Shown: in pieces, positions 1 to 5,042 of the stretch | How positions within the stretch are numbered: the first letter of the stretch is position 1 | Layout of the letters: every line of letters starts with the position of its first letter | Assembly: GCA_017610485.1 (NCBI GenBank) | Contig: JAFCBY010000079.1 | Span: forward strand, 1-5,394 | Source: Candidatus Falkowiibacteriota bacterium | GTDB lineage: Archaea; Iainarchaeota; Iainarchaeia; Iainarchaeales; GCA-2688035 | DNA: 5,394 bases | Direction of reading: 5' to 3' | Made by a program: the position numbers and the translations under genes | The notes under the pieces: generated by a model | Database searches by the model: none | What the model saw: the letters and a program-made list of their open reading frames with translations, nothing else | What the model was told of the DNA's origin: nothing

Positions 1-9
1 CTGCCTCAT
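1..9 (-). CDS. Start of a further operon gene (only 3 codons in window)
   Basis: An ATG at 9-7 overlaps the TGA stop of the preceding gene as ATGA, and the visible codons read M-R-Q before the window ends. A GGGTGG Shine-Dalgarno sequence (19-14, minus strand) lies 4 nt upstream. This GGTGGTTGA context closely matches the one before the gene starting at 949. The classic 4-nt overlap plus a good ribosome site makes a real downstream gene likely. Nothing can be said of its product. From its position, another pilin-like protein or a secretion component is plausible, but that is a guess. Confidence 0.6.
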
Positions 10-446
10 TCAACCACCCTATACCATGCCTTTATCTCACCCAAGTAAGGAGTTGCAGTGCTGCCAGACCTAACCAAAAAGCTTCTCTTGACTGTGGCCA
101 TGTCCAAAAAATTTTTCTTGCAGCCTGGCTTAAGGGATAGCAGCAGTGGGCTTTCCAAATCACTCTGGGAATAAATGCTCACTTCGCCGCAGATGTTTTT
201 CGGAAGCTTGTTCAAAAAAGCCCTAATCTCACTGACCTTGTCTTCAAGAACAGCCTCCTCCAGCTTGCCTGACTTTTCCAAAACGGTTATGGAGTCGGAG
301 GCAATCTGCTTCAAGGCGAGGCTGCTTCCTGCCTCAAATCTGATTCCGCCATAGTAGGCGGTTGCTGCGGCAAACATGGACAGGAGAAGCACCAGGGCAA
401 TCAAGGCATCTATCGATATTACAAATCCGTGTTTACCATTCGTCAT
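6..446 (-). CDS. Pilin-like secreted protein with variant G-F-x-x-S-x-D leader
   Basis: This 146-residue protein has a short basic N-terminus (M-T-N-G-K-H-G), then F-V-I-S-I-D-A and a hydrophobic helix to about residue 30. This layout resembles type IV pilin-like precursors, with likely prepilin-peptidase cleavage after Gly7. The acidic residue is Asp at mature position 6 rather than the usual Glu at position 5. The rest (about 35-146) should be extracellular. It includes a helical stretch (about 42-80) and two cysteines (C86, C109) that could form a disulfide, and it ends in a K-R-S-F-L-V...W-Y-R segment. The start is chosen because its ATG overlaps the preceding TAA by one base (TAATG) and AAGGTG lies 8 nt upstream, implying coupled translation. 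The exact family is not recognised. A minor pilin or other membrane-anchored surface subunit is the best inference. Confidence 0.8.
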   Translation of the reverse strand: MTNGKHGFVISIDALIALVLLLSMFAAATAYYGGIRFEAGSSLALKQIASDSITVLEKSGKLEEAVLEDKVSEIRAFLNKLPKNICGEVSIYSQSDLESPLLLSLKPGCKKNFLDMATVKRSFLVRSGSTATPYLGEIKAWYRVVE

Positions 447-949
447 TATTCAAACACCTTTACCCTTACGATTACCTCTTCGCCATTGTACAAGGCAATC
501 CTGCTTACTGCAGAAACCTTGTTTTCAGAGCTTGGCTGCAATCCAAATTCGGCAAGGCGTTGCTTGTTCTGCAGCCTCAGCACAGAAACGCCCAAATCAT
601 ACCTGCTTGCCCCCAGCAGTTCCTTAATCCTGCCGTAATTGCCTGCGTTCAAGTTAAGAATGGCCTGCAGCTTCCCTGCATCCAGAACATTCCTGCTTTT
701 CACAAGCCCCAGAGAGGAAGCTGTGTTTAAGTCAGAGAGGGTTTCCCAGTTTGCAGGGCTTCCGGCCGAAAGGACAAGGGCGTCCGCTGCCTGCAGCACA
801 GTTTGGTCCCTTGCATTGCCTTCTTCCATAAAATAGACCCTGTTTGCAACCTCTGAACTGTAGACAATGCTCAAGGTGAGGATGAACAGAAACACAACTG
901 CAGCCATCATCATGTCTGTTGAAAAAATCTGGCCCCTGCGGTTAAGCAT
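446..949 (-). CDS. Pilin-like secreted protein with R-G-Q-x-x-S-x-D leader
   Basis: From the ATG at 949 this is a 167-residue protein. It begins M-L-N-R-R-G-Q-I-F-S-T-D, followed by a hydrophobic helix (about 13-31). That fits a type IV pilin-like leader cleaved after Gly6, with Asp at mature position 6 instead of Glu at 5. The body contains A-D-A-L-V-L-S-x-G (56-63), N-W-E-T-L-S-D-L (68-75), S-L-G-L-V-K-S-R-N-V-L-D (79-90) and N-Y-G-R-I-K-E-L-L-G (104-113). I associate this pattern from memory with uncharacterised archaeal surface or pilin-like proteins. An in-frame ATG at 973 would add eight residues (M-A-E-V-W-W-L-K) before the leader. The 949 start is preferred because it gives a normal short leader, has GGTGG 6 nt upstream, and overlaps the previous gene by only 8 nt. 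It is probably a minor or core subunit of the same surface structure as its neighbours. Confidence 0.8.
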   Translation of the reverse strand: MLNRRGQIFSTDMMMAAVVFLFILTLSIVYSSEVANRVYFMEEGNARDQTVLQAADALVLSAGSPANWETLSDLNTASSLGLVKSRNVLDAGKLQAILNLNAGNYGRIKELLGASRYDLGVSVLRLQNKQRLAEFGLQPSSENKVSAVSRIALYNGEEVIVRVKVFE

Positions 950-1331
950 TTTCAACCACCACACTTCCGCCATTGTTTTTCACATTGACAAATTTTCCCA
1001 ATTCCAGCTGCTCTGCACTAACATTCTCAGTCAACAGCGCAACATCCACATAATTGTCCCGCCATTCAACCACAACCGCGTTTCCCAAAACGGCTACGTT
1101 GAAATCAAGTCTCTTCTCAAGCAACAACCTTGCCTCAGCGCCGTCGCCAGCCAGATGCACTCCGTTGATTGTCCTGGCAAGCTTGCCTGCAAGCAGGCCT
1201 GCCTCATGCCTTTCCTTGGAATAGATAAATCCTGAATTCCTTTCGGCAAAGACAGCCAGGGAAAAAAGGAGCAGGGCAAGGAGCAGTGCCAAAACAATGA
1301 GAAACTCAACCGAAACCTGCCCTTTTTGCAA
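942..1331 (-). CDS. Class III signal peptide (archaeal pilin-like) protein, TTG start
   Basis: This 129-residue protein opens with the textbook archaeal class III signal M-Q-K-G-Q-V-S-V-E-F. The leader is processed after Gly4 by a prepilin peptidase of the EppA/PibD type. The mature protein has Gln1, Ser3 and Glu5, followed by a long hydrophobic helix (about 10-29). The remainder carries A-G-L-L-A-G-K-L-A-R-T-I-N-G-V (44-58), an A-G-D-G-A turn and a beta-rich C-terminus ending V-V-V-E-N-A, as in small archaeal pilins and adhesins. The start is TTG at 1331. No in-frame ATG exists downstream of the previous stop, and AAGGTGGG lies 6 nt upstream. It follows the large surface protein by 12 nt and overlaps the next gene by 8 nt. 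This is the best candidate for the core pilin of the operon, although minor pilins share the motif. Confidence 0.87.
   Translation of the reverse strand: MQKGQVSVEFLIVLALLLALLLFSLAVFAERNSGFIYSKERHEAGLLAGKLARTINGVHLAGDGAEARLLLEKRLDFNVAVLGNAVVVEWRDNYVDVALLTENVSAEQLELGKFVNVKNNGGSVVVENA
956..960 (-). promoter_or_regulatory. Shine-Dalgarno GGTGG deciding the ATG at 949
   Basis: GGTGG ends 6 nt before the ATG at 949, in the context GGTGGTTGAAA. The same GGTGGTTGA context precedes the gene starting at position 9. The alternative ATG at 973 has only a weak GTGA upstream. This favours the shorter protein with the normal-length pilin leader. Confidence 0.6.
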
Positions 1332-1337
1332 TTCATT

Positions 1338-1345
1338 CCCACCTT
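1338..1345 (-). promoter_or_regulatory. Shine-Dalgarno AAGGTGGG deciding the TTG start at 1331
   Basis: On the minus strand AAGGTGGG spans the stop codon of the large surface gene and ends 6 nt before the TTG at 1331. The nearby ATG at 1336 is out of frame and too close to this site. The site therefore supports TTG initiation and translational coupling of the class III pilin to the gene before it. Confidence 0.7.
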
Positions 1346-3227
1346 ATCCATCATAAGTCGAACTGTTGTAAACGCTTGAATCGCTGAATTCAAAGTCAAC
1401 GCCAAAGTCCTCGCCGTCGTCATCTATATCGTCATCGAACTCAAACCTGTTGTCATTGCTGTTTTGGCTCTCGGATGGGTCAATTACCTTCTTTGTGTCA
1501 AGGGTAATCCAGTCGCCGTCGTCTGCGGTCCCATTCCAATGGTCTTGGTTTGGATTTCTGAACCTGATGGTGTCAAGCATTGCACCATCCTGGTCGTTGG
1601 TTGACCATTCCCTTACGCGCATCCGTTCAATGCACAAATATTTTGTAGCGCTGTTGTTTGTGAAAGCCATGCCTCTCAACTCACTTCCCCGCCCTCCATA
1701 GCTTGGGTTGCTCCAGTCCCAGGTGAAGTCTGCTGCTCCGCCGTACACCGGTCCGGTTGTAGCTGTGGTATATGTGCTGGCATCGCTGAATTCAAATGTA
1801 ACAGAGAATGTCTCGCACTCATTTTTAATCAACTGGTCATCAAAGTCAAACCTGTTGTTGGTTGAAGAAGCCAAGGCGCTAAGGGTTACGTTGCCAATGT
1901 CTACCTCTACCCCGCTGGCAATATCTGAAAAGTTTTCCTCCGTGCCATCCAGCCTAATCCTGTCAAATTCCGCGCCCTCAGTGTCGCCGGTCCAGGACAG
2001 GGTGACCTTGTCAATGGTAATTGGATCACTGGCACTTGTGTTCTGTATGGTGAAATCGTCTATTCTCTCACAGTCATCGTCACCACAGTCGTCAAATGCT
2101 GATGTGGTCCAGTCGAACGAGAAGAGGGCTGCCTGCGTTGCGGCAGCCGTAACATATACGGTTATGTCCAGAGTGTCACTGTAGGTTCCGTTGGTCGCAG
2201 TTATTGTCCCATTGTAGGTATTGGGCGTCGTGCCAGGAGGCACGGTTAGGGTGTAATTCACTGTTTGGCATTCTCCAACCGCGAGGCTTGCAATGCCCGA
2301 GATTGCGCCAATCCAGGCGGCTATGGTTTCGGAGTCAGAGAACGAAATGCTTGTCAGAATAGTGTCCCCGCTGTTGCAGGCCTGGAAGCTGTTGTTATCA
2401 ACCTCGTTGGAGACCATTCCCTTTACATGGGTTGATGGGAACACGGCCAAACTGCCTCCCCCTCCGCCTGCCACCTGTACCTCTGCATTCAGTGGAAGCG
2501 AGATGTTTTGGTCAGCGCTTGAGGGAAAGCTTGCGCCAATTCCAAGGCTGCCTGCATAGTTTCCTGTGGCAGAGGCGTTTGAGGTGTAAGTCAGGGTAAC
2601 TGGTTGCGATGCCCCTGTTCCAAGTGAAAATTCGCTGGTGCTCATCCCAAATGTCACATCGGTGTGCGCCCAGCTTTCCGCCAAAAACATGGCGGCAGTT
2701 TCAGAGCCGTTGTTCGTAACAGTAATTATGTCATCCTGCGAATCGCTTTGTGAAAGCGTTACATAACTTGAAGTTTTGTCAACTGCAATGCTTTGCGTTC
2801 CAACAAAAACGCATTCTTCCTGCGCCGTAACCCAGGCCCAGTGGCCTCCCTGCTCTGTTTCCAGGCTGCCTTGCAGGCAGACATCTGGCTTTGCATAGAC
2901 ATCTGTACTCAAAACGTTCAAAACAAACGTGTCTGATTCAATACCGCTCTTGGTTTGGTCAATTCCTGAGGGCACTTTGTAGAACACTTTTTTTGTTGCG
3001 CCAACACCCTGCTTGTAAACGTCGTTTGCAGCCTGCTCCAAAGAATTGACGCTTGTCTGGGCCTCGTCAACAATCTTTTGCTTGTTCATTTCACCCATGG
3101 AAGTAGCGCTGTAGCTGTATATTGCAATTAAAACCGTGACAGAAATAGCCAAAACCACCATTAGCTCCACAGCTGCCTGGCCCTTTCGCATTCCGAATTT
3201 CCCTGCTGATGCCTGCCTTTTTCGCAT
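1344..3227 (-). CDS. Large Ig-like surface protein with pilin-type N-terminal anchor
   Basis: This protein has 627 residues from the ATG at 3227, or 615 from the in-frame ATG at 3191. The second start gives the canonical leader M-R-K-G-Q-A-A-V-E-L-M-V-V-L, cleaved after the Gly, with Glu at mature position 5 and a membrane helix to about residue 38. The mature chain then has a helical stalk (about 44-75) and a segment with C117/C139. Two beta-rich regions resembling Ig/NEW3-type sandwiches follow (about 145-252 and 258-360, the latter with V-P-P-G-T-T-P-N-T-Y-N-G-T), separated by a five-glycine linker (254-258). Two copies of an aspartate-rich domain of about 120 residues end the protein (367-486 and 499-620). 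About 13 N-x-S/T sequons suggest heavy N-glycosylation. No enzymatic motif is seen. The likely role is an extracellular filament subunit or adhesin anchored through the pilin-type helix. It is first in the packed pilin operon. Start choice is uncertain; the existence of the gene is not. Confidence 0.88.
   Translation of the reverse strand: MRKRQASAGKFGMRKGQAAVELMVVLAISVTVLIAIYSYSATSMGEMNKQKIVDEAQTSVNSLEQAANDVYKQGVGATKKVFYKVPSGIDQTKSGIESDTFVLNVLSTDVYAKPDVCLQGSLETEQGGHWAWVTAQEECVFVGTQSIAVDKTSSYVTLSQSDSQDDIITVTNNGSETAAMFLAESWAHTDVTFGMSTSEFSLGTGASQPVTLTYTSNASATGNYAGSLGIGASFPSSADQNISLPLNAEVQVAGGGGGSLAVFPSTHVKGMVSNEVDNNSFQACNSGDTILTSISFSDSETIAAWIGAISGIASLAVGECQTVNYTLTVPPGTTPNTYNGTITATNGTYSDTLDITVYVTAAATQAALFSFDWTTSAFDDCGDDDCERIDDFTIQNTSASDPITIDKVTLSWTGDTEGAEFDRIRLDGTEENFSDIASGVEVDIGNVTLSALASSTNNRFDFDDQLIKNECETFSVTFEFSDASTYTTATTGPVYGGAADFTWDWSNPSYGGRGSELRGMAFTNNSATKYLCIERMRVREWSTNDQDGAMLDTIRFRNPNQDHWNGTADDGDWITLDTKKVIDPSESQNSNDNRFEFDDDIDDDGEDFGVDFEFSDSSVYNSSTYDG
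1368..1733 (-). repeat. Second copy of the C-terminal surface-protein domain
   Basis: Codons 499-620 of the large surface protein repeat codons 367-486. Shared landmarks in order are F-x-W/F-D-W near the start, F-x-I/N-x-T/S, D-T/R-I-R, N-R-F-D/E-F-D-D and F-E-F-S-D-A/S-S-x-Y at the end. Identity survives in the DNA: the 15-mer atcgctgaattcaaa occurs at 1380-1394 and 1782-1796, and tcaaacctgttgt at 1441-1453 and 1846-1858. This copy carries a D-x-D-x-D-G loop (residues 600-605) that the first copy lacks. Confidence 0.8.
1770..2129 (-). repeat. First copy of the C-terminal surface-protein domain
   Basis: Codons 367-486 of the large surface protein pair with codons 499-620. This copy begins A-L-F-S-F-D-W. 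It has an acidic cysteine pair in D-D-C-G-D-D-D-C-E (379-387) plus C471, which the second copy does not match apart from a single C532. The two copies are strongly diverged in the middle but nearly identical over the last 30 residues, so duplication followed by uneven divergence or local gene conversion is likely. Confidence 0.8.
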
Positions 3228-3285
3228 TCCTTAAAACCGTTTAAAATAAGCTTTAAGTGATTAATATTGGTTTCTTTTCCTTGCT
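3228..3285 (-). promoter_or_regulatory. Probable promoter region of the pilin operon
   Basis: This 58-nt A/T-rich gap separates the pseudo-ATPase stop from the large surface gene. On the minus strand it contains several overlapping TATA-like stretches: AATATTAAT, ACTTAAAGC and CTTATTTTAAAC (about 3240-3252). Taking the last as the TATA box, transcription would start near 3220. That leaves a leader of roughly 28 nt before the ATG at 3191 and places the ATG at 3227 upstream of the start. Taking ACTTAAAG as the box gives a nearly leaderless transcript for 3227. No U-rich terminator follows the upstream gene on this strand, so read-through from it is possible. Confidence 0.45.
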
Positions 3286-3909
3286 CTATCCCAGGAAGGC
3301 GCTTTTGTCAAAAAAGCTCTCGATTCTGTCCAAAAAGGCCTTGTCTGCCTGCGCCTCTATTTCAACCGCCACCGCATTCAGATTTTTCCTCTTTCTCAGG
3401 TTGTTTGTGGTCATATGCACAAACCTTTCCGTTATCCTGGGGCTGTGGTATGTCTTAAGCACTGAAAAACAGTCAAAGACCAGGAAAAAGCGTTCTTTTT
3501 CGGAGAACTTGGCCAGAGTTTTCTCCAGGGCGAGGTTAAGGCCTGTCAAGTCCTTGGGCCCCCCAACAAAGAAAGAGTTTGCAGTTTCAGACGGGCTTAC
3601 CCGTCTTGTGGCAAAGTCCACAAAGAAAATGTTTGATGTTTCGACTTTTGCCTCATTGAGCTCCCTTTCAATCGACCTAGTCGGAATTCTCCCACTTACA
3701 AGAATTCCACCGTCCCTGTCGGTTGCCAGAGCCCTGACAAGCTCGACAAGCACATTGTTTTCCTTTTCTGCCCCTAGGACAAGTAATGAAACCAGGTTGT
3801 CTTTTTCAAGGGAAAGCTTTTCGTCAAGGGCACGCCTTGTTTTTCCTGCTGTGGAAACAAGGCCCTGCAATTCGTAAAATTCCTCGTCAGACAATGGCAT
3901 AACAGGCAT
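3286..3909 (-). CDS. P-loop-less RAD55/KaiC-like (RecA-fold) pseudo-ATPase, paralog 1
   Basis: This 207-residue soluble protein is 204 residues if it starts at the ATG at 3900. It aligns along its length with the protein at 4476-5042. Shared landmarks are N/K-I-F-F-V/I-D (93-98), the Walker-B-like strand F-F-L-V-F-D (141-146) followed by x-F/L-S-x-L-x-x-Y, then F-V-H-x-x-T-x-x-L-R-K (163-173), V-E-I-E (182-185) and a C-terminal F-F-D-K. These match the order of elements in RAD55/KaiC-type RecA-fold ATPases. The Walker A glycine-lysine loop is missing: L-G-A-E-K-E-N (45-51) stands where G-x-x-x-x-G-K-T should be. ATP hydrolysis is therefore unlikely, and a regulatory, scaffolding or nucleotide-sensing role is inferred. 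A KaiC-like protein, ArlH, regulates the archaellum motor, which makes a link to the neighbouring pilins conceivable but unproven. Confidence 0.75.
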   Translation of the reverse strand: MPVMPLSDEEFYELQGLVSTAGKTRRALDEKLSLEKDNLVSLLVLGAEKENNVLVELVRALATDRDGGILVSGRIPTRSIERELNEAKVETSNIFFVDFATRRVSPSETANSFFVGGPKDLTGLNLALEKTLAKFSEKERFFLVFDCFSVLKTYHSPRITERFVHMTTNNLRKRKNLNAVAVEIEAQADKAFLDRIESFFDKSAFLG

Positions 3910-3922
3910 ATAAGGGCGAAAC

Positions 3923-3930
3923 TTATTAAA
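3923..3930 (-). promoter_or_regulatory. TATA-like box for the 3286-3909 gene
   Basis: TTTAATAA on the minus strand follows a T-run. Its centre lies about 27 nt before the ATG at 3900 and 18 nt before the ATG at 3909. With usual archaeal spacing the transcript would begin near 3900, so a leaderless mRNA using the fourth codon (3900) as start is quite possible. Confidence 0.5.
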
Positions 3931-3969
3931 AAAACCTTCCTGGGGCCTCTTTTTCCGCAGGCGAAATCC

Positions 3970-3977
3970 TTTTATTT
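3970..3977 (+). promoter_or_regulatory. TATA-like box for the small membrane protein gene
   Basis: TTTTATTT, preceded by a purine-rich GCGAAA that could act as a BRE, lies about 30 nt before the ATG at 4004. It predicts a transcript start near 4000 and hence an almost leaderless mRNA. GTGAT at 3996-4000 could instead serve as a weak ribosome site if transcription starts further upstream. Confidence 0.45.
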
Positions 3978-4003
3978 GGCAAAAACCTTACTGTTGTGAT
4001 TTC

Positions 4004-4351
4004 ATGGTAATGGATACTATTAGCCTGGCAAACGCAATTGTTTTGCTGCTTGCCACAGTGCTTGTTGCACTGTCCGCAACCGTCGTACTCCACTCGAACA
4101 AAAAGTTTAGCGAGGGCGAAGTGAAGTCCTTGGGCAGATGGGTTTTCTTTGCATTGATTACTCTGCTTGGAAAGCTTTTGACAGACTTCAGCATTCAGGC
4201 ACTGCCCTTCTTCTGGCAGGATCCCAGCCCCCTAATTCAGCTGGCTGGCATATTCGGAATTGTCTTCATTGTCCTGACAGCAATCTTTCTCATAAAGGTT
4301 GCCCTAATGATCAGGGTGCTGAGCAAGACATTTGGCTTTGAAATAAAATAA
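4004..4351 (+). CDS. Small three-helix membrane protein
   Basis: This 115-residue protein is very hydrophobic, with three predicted membrane helices at about 7-29, 47-65 and 78-103. A basic-acidic loop (S-N-K-K-F-S-E-G-E-V-K-S-L-G-R-W, 31-46) joins the first two, and a short W-Q-D-P-S-P turn (71-76) precedes the third. No catalytic motif or known domain is recognised. It is the only plus-strand gene in the window. It is divergent from one P-loop-less KaiC-like protein and convergent with its paralog, so it could be a membrane partner of one or both; this is inference. The ATG at 4004 is used; the ATG at 4010 is equally in frame and gives two residues fewer. The reading frame is trustworthy because the hydrophobic pattern and basic loops are those of a real membrane protein and nothing credible lies antisense. 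Confidence 0.75.
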   Translation: MVMDTISLANAIVLLLATVLVALSATVVLHSNKKFSEGEVKSLGRWVFFALITLLGKLLTDFSIQALPFFWQDPSPLIQLAGIFGIVFIVLTAIFLIKVALMIRVLSKTFGFEIK

Positions 4352-4376
4352 GCCTTTTCCACTCACGCGCAACATA

Positions 4377-4394
4377 GAAAAGCGAAAGCTTTTC
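4377..4394 (+). terminator. Perfect 7-bp hairpin with GAAA tetraloop
   Basis: GAAAAGC and GCTTTTC enclose a GAAA (GNRA) loop, 26 nt after the stop of the small membrane protein gene. No U-tract follows on the plus strand, so the role may be 3'-end protection or part of a longer structured 3' UTR rather than intrinsic termination. Confidence 0.4.
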
Positions 4395-4401
4395 GTGCCT
4401 C

Positions 4402-4419
4402 GCAAACCCAAATGTTTGC
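4402..4419. repeat. Second hairpin in the convergent gap
   Basis: GCAAAC and GTTTGC form a 6-bp stem with a 6-nt loop (CCAAAT). It can be extended by CC/GG pairs (4398-4399 with 4422-4423) across a 2x2 internal loop. It lies between the tetraloop hairpin and the long hairpin at 4439-4468. Function unknown. Confidence 0.4.
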
Positions 4420-4438
4420 TCGGAAGCCTTGGGAAAAT

Positions 4439-4468
4439 TGTGGCTATAGATGAGCATTATATGCCACA
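4439..4468 (-). terminator. Probable intrinsic-type terminator of the 4476-5042 gene
   Basis: TGTGGC plus TATA (4439-4448) pairs with TATA, a one-base bulge and GCCACA (4458-4468), giving a 10-bp stem with a 9-nt loop. On the minus strand it begins 7 nt after the TAA stop and is followed by ATTTTCCC, a short U-tract. An outer AATTGTG/CACAATT pairing (4436-4442 with 4471-4477) offers a competing fold. It may act for both converging genes. Confidence 0.5.
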
Positions 4469-4475
4469 GGCACAA

Positions 4476-5042
4476 TTAGACCTTTATGACCTTGTCACAG
4501 AACTGTGTCATTGAGGTAAGGATCTTTTCCTCAATGTCCTTTTCCAGGGAGAAGATGATTCCTGGCCAGGCGCACTTTCTCAGCTGCGTAGTAACATAGT
4601 GGACGAATTTCAAAGTGGCGCGCTGGTTGTTGTACAAGAGCAGTGTTGACAGCGAGTCCATAATCATAAACCTGGGGTTCTTCTTGTCGCAGACCTTTGA
4701 GATTACAATCCCCATTTCCGTCAGCGAGCCAGGGCTTGGCAGCATCACGCAGTTTCCGTTTGCCGATTTTTTATCCCCTATTATGCCTGAAATTGCGTCA
4801 ATGAAAAAAATCTTTTTTGTGTCCACGCCCTCCTTTTCAAGGGCGGCAACCATGTTCTTGTAGGGCTTGTTCATGGTGATGTAAACGCCTGACATTTTTC
4901 TCTTCTTTGTCAAATAGCTTGCAAGTGCCAAATTTACCGCAGCATAGTTTTCCGGAGCACTTACAACAGCAACGATGAAGTCGTCAGGCATGTCCTTCAA
5001 TTCTGCCTCAATAGTCTTCTTTATTTCCGGTTTTACAGCCAT
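4476..5042 (-). CDS. P-loop-less RAD55/KaiC-like (RecA-fold) pseudo-ATPase, paralog 2
   Basis: This protein has 188 residues from the ATG at 5042; a TTG at 5048 would add two. The fold elements are a first strand F-I-V-A-V-V (22-27), then S-A-P-E-N-Y (28-33) in place of the Walker A loop, G-V-Y-I-T (52-56), K-I-F-F-I-D (77-82), a Walker-B-like F-M-I-M-D (125-129) with S-L-S-T-L-L-L-Y, then F-V-H-Y-V-T-T-Q-L-R-K (146-156), I-I-F-S-L-E-K (162-168) and a terminal F-C-D-K-V-I-K-V. This pattern matches archaeal RAD55/KaiC-like single-domain proteins. The absent G-x-x-x-x-G-K-T makes it a probable non-hydrolysing member. It is a paralog of the protein at 3286-3909 and seems the less derived of the two. 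It has its own TATA box and terminator, so it is a single-gene unit. A regulatory or scaffold role is inferred. Confidence 0.8.
   Translation of the reverse strand: MAVKPEIKKTIEAELKDMPDDFIVAVVSAPENYAAVNLALASYLTKKRKMSGVYITMNKPYKNMVAALEKEGVDTKKIFFIDAISGIIGDKKSANGNCVMLPSPGSLTEMGIVISKVCDKKNPRFMIMDSLSTLLLYNNQRATLKFVHYVTTQLRKCAWPGIIFSLEKDIEEKILTSMTQFCDKVIKV

Noticed and set aside
1094..1423. Minus-strand frame including the ATG at 1336 near the start of the class III pilin
   Set aside because: It is out of frame with the clear class III signal peptide, overlaps the end of the surface gene, and yields no sensible leader or domain. The TTG at 1331 has the better ribosome site spacing.
1380..1858. 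Repeated 13- to 15-mers as a CRISPR or mobile-element signature
   Set aside because: They fall in matching codon positions of a duplicated protein domain, with only two copies, no regular spacers and no terminal inverted repeats.
1708..2184. Open plus-strand frame of 158 codons within the large surface gene
   Set aside because: It lies antisense to the duplicated domain, whose repeat structure and sequons are coherent in the minus frame. The plus product shows low-complexity Ser/Val composition only.
3257..3877. Open plus-strand frame of 206 codons opposite the first pseudo-ATPase
   Set aside because: It mirrors the minus-strand gene almost exactly, is unusually rich in Ser/Arg/Leu, lacks recognisable motifs, and the minus-strand protein has a clear paralog in the window.
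4377..4470. tRNA or C/D-box guide RNA in the convergent gap
   Set aside because: No cloverleaf, anticodon arm or GTTC-like T-arm could be drawn, and no proper RTGATGA and CTGA boxes are present.
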